A stretch of DNA of 64,000 nt from JAJDOD01 sp050299835 (GTDB lineage: Bacteria > Pseudomonadota > Alphaproteobacteria > Rhodobacterales > Rhodobacteraceae): assembly GCA_050299835.1 (NCBI GenBank), contig JBNKWP010000001.1, positions 124,001 through 188,000 of the forward strand, in the 5' to 3' direction. The notes under the pieces were generated by a model. The model had not been told where the DNA came from. It did no database searches and saw only the letters and a list, made by a program, of their open reading frames with translations. Shown piece after piece: positions 44,962 to 53,295 of this stretch. The first letter of the stretch is position 1; each line of letters opens with the position of its first letter. The position numbers and the translations under genes are program-made.

Positions 44962-45554
44962 GCGGGCAGGGTGCCTCGCAAAGTGAGATAGGACAAGAGT
45001 TCGAGCAGGGGCAGGCCAAGGACGTTGAAGTGATCGCCTTCGATCCGGGTGAAAAGACGGGGGCCTTCCTCTTCCAGTTTATAGCTTCCGACCGCGTGGC
45101 GGATGCTGTCCCAGTTCCGGGCGACGTAATCCGAGAGGTATTCTTCGCTGGGGGTTCGCATGAACAGTCGAACGTGGCCGACATGTCGCCAGACCGGTTT
45201 GGCGTCTTCATAGATTACGGCGGCGGAAAGCAGGTCGTGGCGCTGACCACTGAGGGCGCGGAGTTGCTCAAACGCGTCGTCGGGCGTGGTGGGTTTGGAC
45301 AGGAGTTGTCCTTTCAGGCTGAGAACCTGATCGCAGCCAAGGACAAGGCGGTCGGGATGTTTGGACCCGATTTTCCTTGCCTTTGCCTCGGCGAGAGCGT
45401 CAGCGATGTCCCTTGGATTTGCGTCGTCAGCGACGAGCGCCTGTTTGATCGCCTCTTCGTCCACCGCGGCCGGGATTACCTCGAACGGCACCTGGCTGCG
45501 TGTCAGCAGCTCGGCCCGGATGGAAGATTTCGAGGCCAGGATCAGCGGTGCCAT
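44958..45554 (-). CDS. Maf-family nucleoside triphosphate pyrophosphatase
   Basis: A 198-residue Maf-like protein from the ATG at 45554 (MAPLILASKSSIRAELL), the conserved family start; an in-frame Met 18 codons upstream lies in the candidate origin and is rejected. LGCDQVLSLKGQLLSKP (about 69-85) and ALSGQRHDLLSA (about 95-106) carry the catalytic D, K and Q/H residues. Maf proteins hydrolyse non-canonical or canonical NTPs (dTTP/UTP or m7GTP subfamilies) and influence septum formation. It is the gene immediately left of the candidate oriC and is transcribed away from it. Confidence 0.9.
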   Translation of the reverse strand: MAPLILASKSSIRAELLTRSQVPFEVIPAAVDEEAIKQALVADDANPRDIADALAEAKARKIGSKHPDRLVLGCDQVLSLKGQLLSKPTTPDDAFEQLRALSGQRHDLLSAAVIYEDAKPVWRHVGHVRLFMRTPSEEYLSDYVARNWDSIRHAVGSYKLEEEGPRLFTRIEGDHFNVLGLPLLELLSYLTLRGTLPA

Positions 45555-45659
45555 GTGGGTATCTCCGTGTGCAACTCGGTGACAGAGGGCTGTATGCTTT
45601 CGTGGCAAATGCGAGTCCAGTGGTTCGCCTGGAAAGACGGGTCATCTCACCCCGCGCCG

Positions 45660-45936
45660 GGGAAAGTTATCCTTTGTTGGCAGCTTGAGAGCCGAGGGTG
45701 TGGATGGTCTGGAACATAAAGTGATTTTCGGGAGTTATCCACGGTTTCGTACATAGCTGGGATTTCTGCACCGTATTGAAATATATATAGTTTTTGTGTT
45801 CGCATGCTTAGGTACACCGAGTTTTCCCTGTTGGTTGTCCCCGGCTTGGCAGAGCTATGGATAACAAAGGAATTCGACTTATCCCTGCCTCCTACAAACA
45901 CATCATCCTTTCTTTCTTTCTTTTATATTTTTATTG
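45660..45936. other. Candidate chromosomal replication origin (oriC)
   Basis: Within a 392-base gap between maf and hemJ. DnaA-box-like sites: TTATCCTTT (45667), TTATCCACG (45735), TTATCCCTG (45879) on plus; TTATCCATA (45856-45864) and CCATCCACA (45699-45707) on minus. Two AT-rich stretches may be unwinding elements: TATTGAAATATATATAG from 45774, and a T-rich tract 45907-45936 (CTTTCTTTCTTTCTTTTATA). Flanking genes diverge from it, and parS sites lie 3.4 and 5.3 kb to the right. The gene context (maf-aroE-coaE-dnaQ on one side, hem/rho on the other) is that of alphaproteobacterial origins. Confidence 0.65.
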
Positions 45937-45946
45937 AGTGGCCAGG

Positions 45947-46396
45947 ATGACGGACTTTCTGATCGACGCTTACCCCTGGGTCAAATCCCTTCATGTGATC
46001 TCGGTCATCGCATGGATGGCCGGGTTGTTCTATCTGCCCAGGCTGTTCGTCTATCACGCAGAACAGGTGGGGCAGAGCGGCAAAACCCATGAGATGTTTT
46101 GCACGATGGAACGGCGATTGCTGAGAGCGATCATGAACCCCGCGATGATTTCGACCTGGGTGTTCGGACTGATGTTGGTGTTCACGCCGGGTGTCGTGCA
46201 TTGGGGGTTCGTCTGGCCCTGGAGCAAGGCGGCGGCGGTTCTGGGGATGACCTGGTTTCATCATTGGCTGGGACGTCGGCGGAAAGAGTTCCTTGCGGGA
46301 ACGAATGAGCGGGACGGCCGGACCTATCGGATGATGAACGAGCTGCCGACGCTTTTGCTTATCGTCATCGTATTTTCGGTCATCATGAAGTTCTGA
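45947..46396 (+). CDS. hemJ: Protoporphyrinogen IX oxidase HemJ
   Basis: Four-helix inner-membrane haem protein, 149 residues from the ATG at 45947 (an in-frame GTG nine bases upstream is less likely). It has the conserved histidine in WVKSLHVISVIAWMAGLFYLP (H about 17) and further helices; RRLLRAIMNPAM and WPWSKAAAVLGMTWFHHWLG are family motifs. It oxidises protoporphyrinogen IX to protoporphyrin. It is the first gene right of the candidate origin, 120 bases before rho. Confidence 0.92.
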   Translation: MTDFLIDAYPWVKSLHVISVIAWMAGLFYLPRLFVYHAEQVGQSGKTHEMFCTMERRLLRAIMNPAMISTWVFGLMLVFTPGVVHWGFVWPWSKAAAVLGMTWFHHWLGRRRKEFLAGTNERDGRTYRMMNELPTLLLIVIVFSVIMKF

Positions 46397-46401
46397 ATCA
46401 G

Positions 46402-46430
46402 TTGACAGAACGGGATCGGCTGCCTATTTG
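46402..46430 (+). promoter_or_regulatory. Candidate rho promoter
   Basis: Perfect -35 TTGACA (46402-46407), 17-base spacer, TATTTG at -10 (46425-46430). A start near 46437 would leave an 80-base leader before rho, consistent with known rho autoregulation by leader attenuation. Confidence 0.5.
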
Positions 46431-46516
46431 CGCAGATCAGGGTGCCGTCCTGGTGCCCGGTGAATTTTCGAAATTGCGTCACACGCCCCAATCCTTCCGC
46501 TCAGGAGAGGTTTTCC

Positions 46517-47785
46517 ATGTCTGATCGTCTGAACCTTGCTGATCTCAAAATCCAGTCGCCGAAAGAGCTTTTGACGCAGGCCGAGGAGTTGGAGATCGAG
46601 AACGCCTCGACCATGCGCAAGGGCGAGATGATGTTCTCGATCCTGAAAGAGCGCGCGGATGAGGATTGGATCATCGGCGGCGATGGTGTGCTGGAAGTTC
46701 TGCAAGACGGGTTCGGGTTCCTGCGTTCGCCTGAAGCGAACTATCTGCCGGGTCCGGATGATATCTATGTCTCGCCCGAGATGATCCGCCAGTTCTCGCT
46801 GCGCACGGGCGACTCGGTGGAAGGGGTGATCCGGGAGCCGAACGACCAGGAGCGCTATTTTGCGTTGACTAAGGTCGAGAAGATCAACTTCGAGGAGCCG
46901 GAGAAAGCGCGTCACAAGGTCAGCTTCGACAACCTGACACCGCTTTATCCCGACGAGCGCCTGAGGATGGAGATCGAAGATCCGACCATCAAGGACAAGT
47001 CGGCCCGCGTGATTGACCTGGTGGCGCCGATCGGTAAGGGCCAGCGGTGCCTGATCGTGGCCCCGCCGCGGACCGGCAAGACGGTGATCCTGCAAAACAT
47101 CGCGCATTCCATCGAAACCAACCACCCCGAGTGCTATCTGATCGTTCTTTTGATCGACGAGCGCCCGGAAGAGGTGACTGACATGCAGCGGTCGGTGAAG
47201 GGCGAGGTTGTGTCTTCGACCTTCGATGAACCTGCCACACGTCACGTCGCCGTGTCGGAGATGGTGATCGAGAAGGCGAAGCGGCTGGTGGAGCACAAGC
47301 GCGACGTGGTGATCCTGCTCGACTCGATCACCCGTCTGGGCCGGGCGTTCAACACGGTGGTGCCGTCCTCGGGCAAGGTGCTGACCGGTGGTGTGGATGC
47401 GAATGCTCTGCAACGTCCGAAGCGGTTCTTCGGTGCGGCGCGTAATATCGAAGAGGGCGGTTCGCTGACGATCATTGCAACCGCGCTGATCGAAACCGGC
47501 AGCCGGATGGATGAGGTTATCTTCGAGGAATTCAAAGGTACGGGTAACAGCGAGATCGTGCTGGACCGGAAAGTGGCGGATAAGCGCGTTTATCCGGCGA
47601 TGGATATTCTCAAGTCCGGTACACGGAAAGAGGATCTGCTGGTCGACAAGAACGACCTGCAGAAGACATTCCTTTTGCGACGTATCCTGAACCCGATGGG
47701 CACGACGGATGCCATCGAGTTTCTGCTGTCGAAGCTGAAACAGACAAAGACAAACTCCGAATTCTTCGACTCCATGAATACCTGA
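46517..47785 (+). CDS. rho: Transcription termination factor Rho
   Basis: Hexameric RNA helicase of 422 residues from the ATG at 46517 (MSDRLNLADLKIQ), preceded by AGGAGAGG. The N-terminal cold-shock-like RNA-binding domain holds GVLEVLQDGFGFLRS (about 58-72); Walker A is APPRTGKTVILQNI (about 179-192), Walker B VVILLDSITRLGRAFN, followed by the Q/R-loop region TGGVDANALQRPKRFFGAARN. Length is canonical. It heads rho-mnmE-mnmG-rsmG-parAB, all transcribed away from the candidate origin. Confidence 0.97.
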   Translation: MSDRLNLADLKIQSPKELLTQAEELEIENASTMRKGEMMFSILKERADEDWIIGGDGVLEVLQDGFGFLRSPEANYLPGPDDIYVSPEMIRQFSLRTGDSVEGVIREPNDQERYFALTKVEKINFEEPEKARHKVSFDNLTPLYPDERLRMEIEDPTIKDKSARVIDLVAPIGKGQRCLIVAPPRTGKTVILQNIAHSIETNHPECYLIVLLIDERPEEVTDMQRSVKGEVVSSTFDEPATRHVAVSEMVIEKAKRLVEHKRDVVILLDSITRLGRAFNTVVPSSGKVLTGGVDANALQRPKRFFGAARNIEEGGSLTIIATALIETGSRMDEVIFEEFKGTGNSEIVLDRKVADKRVYPAMDILKSGTRKEDLLVDKNDLQKTFLLRRILNPMGTTDAIEFLLSKLKQTKTNSEFFDSMNT

Positions 47786-47787
47786 TT

Positions 47788-47805
47788 TTCTGTTTTAAAA
47801 CAGAA
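47788..47805. promoter_or_regulatory. Perfect 18-base palindrome between rho and mnmE
   Basis: TTCTGTTTTAAAACAGAA reads identically on both strands, three bases after the rho stop and 11 before the mnmE start. It resembles an operator for a dimeric regulator or a short rho 3' hairpin. It has no loop and no T-run. Confidence 0.45.
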
Positions 47806-47816
47806 GGTTAATTAGA

Positions 47817-49088
47817 ATGGACACGATCTTTGCACTCGCCTCCGCGCGGGGGAAATCGGGCGTTGCCGTCATTCGTGTCTCGGGCCCCGAGGCGCTGGGT
47901 GCGGTGGCGGCGCTTGCCGGGCCGGTTGAGCCGCGGCGGCCGGTTCTGCGGCGTTTGCGTTTTGATGGCGACGTGCTGGATGAGGGGCTGGTCATGACCT
48001 TTCCCGCGCCGGGCAGTTTCACCGGGGAAGATGTCGCGGAGTTCCATATTCATGGTTCGGTCGCATCCGTGTCGGCGGTGAACCGTGCGCTGGGGTCGAT
48101 GCCGGGATTGCGTCATGCGGAGGCCGGGGAGTTCACCCGGCGGGCGCTGGAGAATGAGAAGCTCGACCTCGCGCAGATCGAGGGGCTGGCCGATCTTGTG
48201 GAGGCGGAGACGGAAGCGCAGCGGCGGCAGGCCCTGCGGGTTCTCTCCGGCGCGATTGGGAAGAAAGCCGAGGTGTGGCGATCCAGACTGATCCGGGCTG
48301 CGGCCCTGATCGAGGCGACAATCGATTTTGCGGATGAGGAAGTGCCCACGGATGTAGCGCCGGAAGTTGGCGAACTGATCGCCTCGGTTTTGGGTGAGTT
48401 GCAGATCGAAGCTGCGGGCGCTGATGCGGCGGAGCGGGTGCGCACCGGGTTCGAGGTGGCGATTGTAGGTCCGCCTAATGTCGGCAAGTCCACGCTATTG
48501 AACGCCTTGGCCGGACGGGAAGCGGCGATCACCTCGGAAATCGCAGGGACGACACGGGATGTAATCGAGGTCCGTATGGATCTGCGGGGGCTGCCGGTGA
48601 CCATTCTGGATACGGCGGGCATCCGCGAGGCGATCGATTCCATAGAAGCGCAGGGGGTGGCGCGGGCGTTGAGCCGAGCGGCACAGGCCGATCTGCGGGT
48701 GATCCTGAAAGGATCCGAAGAGGGTCCGGTCATGGAGCCTGTGGGTGATGATCTGGTGCTGGTGTCAAAGAGCGACCTTGGAGAGGGCGATTTCTCGGCC
48801 GTCAGCGGTGAGGGCTTGGATTTGTTGGTCGATCGGATCGCCGGTATATTCGAGAACTGGGCGTCCGATGCGGGGATTGCAGTTCGCGAACGCCACAAGG
48901 CGGCGATGCTGTCGGCGGTTTCAGCTTTGGAATCGGCGCGGGATCGGTTAGAGAGCGAGCCGGAGTTGGCAGAGCTGATCGCGGAAGATTTGCGGGGCAG
49001 CGTCCGTTCCCTGGATTCGCTTGTCGGGCATGTGGGAGTCGAGGACCTGCTGGACGAGATTTTCTCCAGCTTCTGCATCGGCAAATGA
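47817..49088 (+). CDS. mnmE: tRNA uridine-5-carboxymethylaminomethyl modification GTPase
   Basis: A 423-residue GTPase that, with MnmG, modifies wobble U34 of tRNAs. The N-terminal formyl-THF-binding domain has FTGEDVAEFHIHGS (about 66-79); the G domain has GPPNVGKSTLLNAL (about 217-230), switch GTTRD, DTAGIREA (about 263-270) and the SKSD form of the NKxD base-recognition motif. The chain ends with the invariant CIGK. Two genes of the modification pair are adjacent. Confidence 0.96.
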   Translation: MDTIFALASARGKSGVAVIRVSGPEALGAVAALAGPVEPRRPVLRRLRFDGDVLDEGLVMTFPAPGSFTGEDVAEFHIHGSVASVSAVNRALGSMPGLRHAEAGEFTRRALENEKLDLAQIEGLADLVEAETEAQRRQALRVLSGAIGKKAEVWRSRLIRAAALIEATIDFADEEVPTDVAPEVGELIASVLGELQIEAAGADAAERVRTGFEVAIVGPPNVGKSTLLNALAGREAAITSEIAGTTRDVIEVRMDLRGLPVTILDTAGIREAIDSIEAQGVARALSRAAQADLRVILKGSEEGPVMEPVGDDLVLVSKSDLGEGDFSAVSGEGLDLLVDRIAGIFENWASDAGIAVRERHKAAMLSAVSALESARDRLESEPELAELIAEDLRGSVRSLDSLVGHVGVEDLLDEIFSSFCIGK

Positions 49089-49094
49089 GAGGAC

Positions 49095-50969
49095 ATGTTT
49101 CACGTGAAACAGTTCGTTAAGGATGTTGTCGTGGTCGGCGGCGGTCACGCGGGCAGCGAGGCTGCCCATGCTGCTGCGCGGATGGGTGCGCGGGTCGCGC
49201 TGGTTACGCTGAAGGCCGATGCTATTGGCGTGATGTCTTGCAATCCAGCCATAGGAGGGCTGGGCAAGGGGCATCTGGTGCGCGAGATCGACGCGATGGA
49301 TGGCGTGATGGGATGCGTCGCCGACCGGGCAGGCATTCAGTTCAGACTTCTCAATCGTCGCAAGGGACCGGCGGTGCGTGGTCCGAGGGCGCAGGCGGAT
49401 CGGGAAATTTACAGAACGCGGATGCAGGCCGAGCTTGCTTTGCTGGATGATCTGGAAATCATCGAGGGTGAGGTTGCGGACTTCCTGATGGATGGCAATG
49501 TGGTGCGCGGGGTGATCCTGACGGATGGGTCCGAGATCTCCGCGCATTCCGTGGTTCTGACCACGGGGACTTTCCTGCGCGGCGTCATTCATATTGGCGA
49601 TGTGTCACGCGCGGGTGGGCGTGTGGGGGAAGCGCCGTCAGTGAGGCTGGCCGAGCGGATTGAGGATTTCGGTCTGCCGCTGGGACGTCTCAAAACCGGG
49701 ACGCCGCCGCGGCTGGTCAAGGACAGCATAACTTGGGATGTGCTGGAGATGCAGCCGGGGGACGACGAACCGGCGCTGTTTTCCTATCTGTCGGACGGGG
49801 TGAGCGCGCGGCAGATTTCTTGCGGGATCACCCATACAAATGAGCGCACACATGACATCATCCGGTCCAATCTTGGCCGTTCGGCGATGTATGGCGGCCA
49901 TATAGACGGGGTCGGTCCGCGCTATTGCCCCTCGATCGAGGACAAGGTCGTTCGTTTTGCCGACAAGACCTCGCATCAGATCTTCCTGGAACCGGAAGGG
50001 CTGACCAGCAATCTGGTATATCCCAACGGGATTTCGACCTCGTTGCCGGAAGAGGTCCAGCTTGACTATGTCCGAAGCATTAAAGGCCTGGAAGATGCGG
50101 TGATCGCACAGCCTGGCTACGCCATCGAATATGACTATGTCGATCCACGGGCATTGAAGAGCACGCTTTGTCTGGCCGATGTGGAAGGGCTGTACCTTGC
50201 GGGCCAGATCAACGGGACAACTGGCTATGAAGAAGCCGCGGCGCAGGGGTTGGTTGCCGGCCTCAATGCCGCCGCTGGTGCGTTGGGTCGCGAAACGATC
50301 CATTTCGGACGCGACACCTCCTATATCGGCGTGATGATTGACGATCTGATCACCCGCGGGGTCAGCGAACCCTACCGCATGTTCACGTCACGGGCCGAGT
50401 TCCGCCTGGCTTTGCGGTCGGACAATGCTGACCAGCGTTTGACGCCGCTCGGCATGGAAATCGGATGTGTGGGGCCGGAGCGCGCGGCGAAGTTCCAAGG
50501 TAAAATGGAGGCCCTTGCGCATGCGCGGGATCGGGTGGACGCGATGTCAGTGCTGCCGCGCGAGGCGGCCGATGTCGGGGTTCGGATTGCGGCGGACGGA
50601 CGGCGGCGAACAGGCACCGAGCTTCTGTCCTTCGCCGGTGTGGAATTCGATACGCTGCTGGAGCTTGCGCCCGATCTTGCGGATATTTCTCCGGAAATCC
50701 GGGAGCAACTGAAATGCGATGCGCTTTACAGCCAGTATTTCGAACGGCAATCGCGGGAGATCGAAGGGCTCAAGCGTGATGAGGCGCACGTGATTTCTTC
50801 GGATTTCGATTACGCGTCCCTGAGCGGGCTGTCGAACGAGCTCAAGGCGAAACTTGCGCGCATCCGACCGGAAACTCTGGGTCAGGCGGGGCGTGTGGAG
50901 GGCATGACGCCGGCGGCGCTGACGCTTATTCTGGCCAAGCTCCGGCAATTCGAGCGAAAGCAGGCATGA
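49095..50969 (+). CDS. mnmG: tRNA uridine-5-carboxymethylaminomethyl modification FAD enzyme
   Basis: FAD-dependent partner of MnmE, 624 residues, start six bases after mnmE. The N terminus MFHVKQFVKDVVVVGGGHAG includes the FAD loop GGGHAGSEAAHAAARMG (about 15-31). GRLKTGTPPRL, TGYEEAAAQGLVAGLNAA (about 373-390) and FTSRAEFRLALRSDNAD are MnmG signatures, as is SGLSNELKAKL in the C-terminal domain. Its first five codons are spelled by a parS palindrome, so ParB bound there would sit across the ribosome-binding region. It is coupled to rsmG by ATGA. Confidence 0.96.
   Translation: MFHVKQFVKDVVVVGGGHAGSEAAHAAARMGARVALVTLKADAIGVMSCNPAIGGLGKGHLVREIDAMDGVMGCVADRAGIQFRLLNRRKGPAVRGPRAQADREIYRTRMQAELALLDDLEIIEGEVADFLMDGNVVRGVILTDGSEISAHSVVLTTGTFLRGVIHIGDVSRAGGRVGEAPSVRLAERIEDFGLPLGRLKTGTPPRLVKDSITWDVLEMQPGDDEPALFSYLSDGVSARQISCGITHTNERTHDIIRSNLGRSAMYGGHIDGVGPRYCPSIEDKVVRFADKTSHQIFLEPEGLTSNLVYPNGISTSLPEEVQLDYVRSIKGLEDAVIAQPGYAIEYDYVDPRALKSTLCLADVEGLYLAGQINGTTGYEEAAAQGLVAGLNAAAGALGRETIHFGRDTSYIGVMIDDLITRGVSEPYRMFTSRAEFRLALRSDNADQRLTPLGMEIGCVGPERAAKFQGKMEALAHARDRVDAMSVLPREAADVGVRIAADGRRRTGTELLSFAGVEFDTLLELAPDLADISPEIREQLKCDALYSQYFERQSREIEGLKRDEAHVISSDFDYASLSGLSNELKAKLARIRPETLGQAGRVEGMTPAALTLILAKLRQFERKQA
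49096..49111. promoter_or_regulatory. parS site 1 (ParB-binding palindrome)
   Basis: TGTTTCACGTGAAACA, a perfect 16-base match to the bacterial parS consensus, spanning the start codon of mnmG (MFHVKQ). It lies 3.4 kb from the candidate oriC and 3.3 kb before parB. Confidence 0.95.
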
Positions 50970-51580
50970 CGCAAGACGCCTTTCAGGAGCGGTTTCCTGT
51001 TTCACGTGAAACACTCGACCGGCTCAACGCCTATTGCGACCTTCTCAAGGCTTGGAATGCGCGGATCAATCTGGTTGGAAAGACCACGCTTGATGATGTC
51101 TGGTCCCGGCATCTTGCGGATTCGGCACAGCTTTTCGATCTGGCGAAGGGCGAAGGCCGATGGGTGGATATTGGGAGCGGGGCCGGCTTTCCTGGGATGG
51201 TGATCGCGATCATGTCAGCGGAGGCTGGGTTGTATCGCGTGGTCCTTGTGGAATCGGACCAGCGGAAAGCGAGTTTTCTGAGAACTGTAGCACGGGAGCT
51301 GGGACTTTCCGTGAAGGTTATTTCCAGAAGGATCGAAGACGTGGAACCGTTATATGCGGATGTGCTTTCCGCGCGTGCGCTGGCGCCGCTTGTGCTGTTG
51401 CTGGGTTATGCCGAGCGGCATCTTTCGCCTGACGGACAGGCGCTGTTTCTAAAAGGCGAAAAAGCGGAGGCGGAGATCGCGGACGCTCTTGAACAGTGGC
51501 GGTTCGACTGCGAGAAACACCCAAGCGTCACCGACGCCAGAGCGTCCGTTCTTTCAATTGGAGATATTTCGCGTGTCTGA
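50966..51580 (+). CDS. rsmG: 16S rRNA (guanine-527-N7)-methyltransferase
   Basis: A 204-residue SAM-dependent methyltransferase. NAYCDLLKAWNARINLVGK (about 21-39) and DVWSRHLADSAQLFDL precede the SAM-binding VDIGSGAGFPGMVIAIM (about 67-83); a later LSARALAPLVLLLGYAE is typical. The codons for VSRET near residue 12 come from the second parS palindrome. It overlaps mnmG by four bases and parA by eight. Confidence 0.95.
   Translation: MTQDAFQERFPVSRETLDRLNAYCDLLKAWNARINLVGKTTLDDVWSRHLADSAQLFDLAKGEGRWVDIGSGAGFPGMVIAIMSAEAGLYRVVLVESDQRKASFLRTVARELGLSVKVISRRIEDVEPLYADVLSARALAPLVLLLGYAERHLSPDGQALFLKGEKAEAEIADALEQWRFDCEKHPSVTDARASVLSIGDISRV
50998..51013. promoter_or_regulatory. parS site 2 (ParB-binding palindrome)
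   Basis: A second perfect TGTTTCACGTGAAACA, inside the rsmG coding sequence (codons for VSRET), 1.9 kb from site 1 and 1.4 kb before parB. Confidence 0.95.
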
Positions 51581-52382
51581 CCCAATTCGGCCGCCGCTGC
51601 CCCGGATTATCTCGATTGCCAACCAGAAGGGTGGGGTCGGGAAAACGACGACAGCAATCAATCTCGGCGCGGCGCTGGCAGAGGAGGGGCATAATGTCCT
51701 TCTGGTCGATCTCGATCCGCAAGGGAACGCCTCGACCGGGCTGGGTTCGGCGCCTGACGCCCGGGGCTTCACGACTTATGATCTCCTGCTGGAAGATGCC
51801 GCCCTGTCCCAGGTTGTGCGGAAAACGCAGATCGAAGGGCTTCTTCTTGCGCCCGCCACCACGGATTTGAGCTCCGCCGATATCGAGATGATGTCGATCG
51901 AAAAGCGCAGTTTCCTGCTTTACGACGCGCTCAGGCAGCCGGCCATCGACGCCTATGAACTGGATTTTGTCCTGATCGATTGTCCGCCGTCGCTGAGCCT
52001 GTTGACGGTCAACGCGATGGTCGCGTCGGATTCCGTGCTCATACCGCTCCAAAGTGAATTTTTCGCGCTGGAAGGCCTGTCGCAGTTGATGCTGACGGTT
52101 CGGGAGGTGCGGCAGGGCGCGAACCCCGATCTGCGGATCGAAGGTGTGGTTCTGACCATGTATGACGGGCGCAACAATCTGAGCCAGCAGGTCGAGGAGG
52201 ATGCGCGGGCGACGCTTGGCGGTCTTGTGTATCAGACCATCGTTCCCCGAAATGTCAGGATTTCCGAGGCTCCATCCTATTCCATGCCGGTTACTTCCTA
52301 TGATCCGATGTCGAAAGGCGCGATTGCCTATCGCAAGTTGGCACAAGAAATGGTAGATAAATCGCAGGCATCTACATCATAA
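51573..52382 (+). CDS. parA: Chromosome-partitioning ATPase ParA (Soj)
   Basis: A 269-residue deviant Walker A ATPase that positions ParB-parS complexes on the nucleoid. The start is GTG at 51573 inside the rsmG end, with GGAGA nine bases before; upstream in-frame Met codons are internal to rsmG. SIANQKGGVGKTTTAINLG (about 16-34) has the KGGxGKT loop; LLVDLDPQGNAST (about 46-58) and FVLIDCPPSLSLLT (about 131-144) are Walker A' and B. It is the chromosomal type, next to parB and two parS sites. Confidence 0.95.
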   Translation: MSDPIRPPLPRIISIANQKGGVGKTTTAINLGAALAEEGHNVLLVDLDPQGNASTGLGSAPDARGFTTYDLLLEDAALSQVVRKTQIEGLLLAPATTDLSSADIEMMSIEKRSFLLYDALRQPAIDAYELDFVLIDCPPSLSLLTVNAMVASDSVLIPLQSEFFALEGLSQLMLTVREVRQGANPDLRIEGVVLTMYDGRNNLSQQVEEDARATLGGLVYQTIVPRNVRISEAPSYSMPVTSYDPMSKGAIAYRKLAQEMVDKSQASTS

Positions 52383-52395
52383 GGTAGGATCACCA

Positions 52396-53295
52396 ATGGC
52401 ACCCAAAGCAGAACGTCGTGGACTTGGCCGCGGGCTTTCGGCCCTGATGGCAGATGTGGATGCCAAGCCCGCAAATGACACGGCGCCGAGCCCGCGCAAG
52501 CCGGACAGCCTTGTCGACGTGGCCCGGATTTCAGCGAACCCGGATCAGCCGCGACGGACGTTTTCCGAGGCGGCGCTGGAAGACCTGACCAATTCCATCC
52601 GCGAAAAGGGCATCATTCAGCCGTTGATCCTACGACGCAATCCCCGCGATCCCGACGGGTACGAGATCGTCGCAGGCGAACGGCGCTGGCGGGCGGCACA
52701 GCGGGCGCAGCTGCATCAGGTTCCGGCGATCATTCGGGAACTGGACGATGCCGAGGTTCTGGAGCTGGCGCTGATCGAGAATATCCAGCGCGACGATCTG
52801 AACCCTATCGAAGAGGCGCGGGCCTTTCGGCAGTTGATGGACCGGTTCGGGCACACCCAGGAAAAACTGGCGGAGGCGCTGGGCAAAAGCCGCAGCCATA
52901 TCGCGAACCTGTTGCGGTTGCTCAACCTTCCGGACGAAATCATCGACATGGTTGTCGATGGCAAGCTGTCGGCGGGGCATGCGCGGGCCTTGCTGACCGC
53001 CGACGATCCGATGGGTCTGGCGGCGAAGATCGTGAAGCACGGGCTGTCGGTTCGGGATGCCGAACGGATGGCGAAAGCGAAGGAGGAGGCTCCTGCTACC
53101 AGGACCGAGGCGCCGCAGAAGGATGCGGATACGGTTCTGATCGAGAAGGACCTGAAAGCGGCGCTTGGTATGGTCGTGAGCATTGACCACCAGGCCGGGT
53201 CGGAGAGCGGGACGGTTCGTATTCGCTACAAGTCGTTGGAGCAGCTGGACGAGATTTGCAGACGCCTGTCTGCGGTCGATGGCGGCAAGATCTAA
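52396..53295 (+). CDS. parB: Chromosome-partitioning CTPase ParB (Spo0J)
   Basis: A 299-residue parS-binding clamp. It opens RRGLGRGLSALM; DVARISANPDQPRRTF (about 36-51) and GEYEIVAGERRWRAAQRAQL-type CTP-binding (GxRRxRA, about 94-101) follow, then LIENIQRDDLNPIEEARAF, with HTH at about 145-170 (QEKLAEALGKSRSHIANLLRLL). The C-terminal dimerisation helix ends at 299. It follows parA by 13 bases. Its 3' end overlaps hemW by four bases, convergent. Confidence 0.96.
   Translation: MAPKAERRGLGRGLSALMADVDAKPANDTAPSPRKPDSLVDVARISANPDQPRRTFSEAALEDLTNSIREKGIIQPLILRRNPRDPDGYEIVAGERRWRAAQRAQLHQVPAIIRELDDAEVLELALIENIQRDDLNPIEEARAFRQLMDRFGHTQEKLAEALGKSRSHIANLLRLLNLPDEIIDMVVDGKLSAGHARALLTADDPMGLAAKIVKHGLSVRDAERMAKAKEEAPATRTEAPQKDADTVLIEKDLKAALGMVVSIDHQAGSESGTVRIRYKSLEQLDEICRRLSAVDGGKI

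Noticed and set aside
50965..51014. Minus-strand peptide MFHVKQETAP starting at the second parS
   Set aside because: The palindrome reads MFHVK on either strand; the frame is a shadow of mnmG and rsmG.
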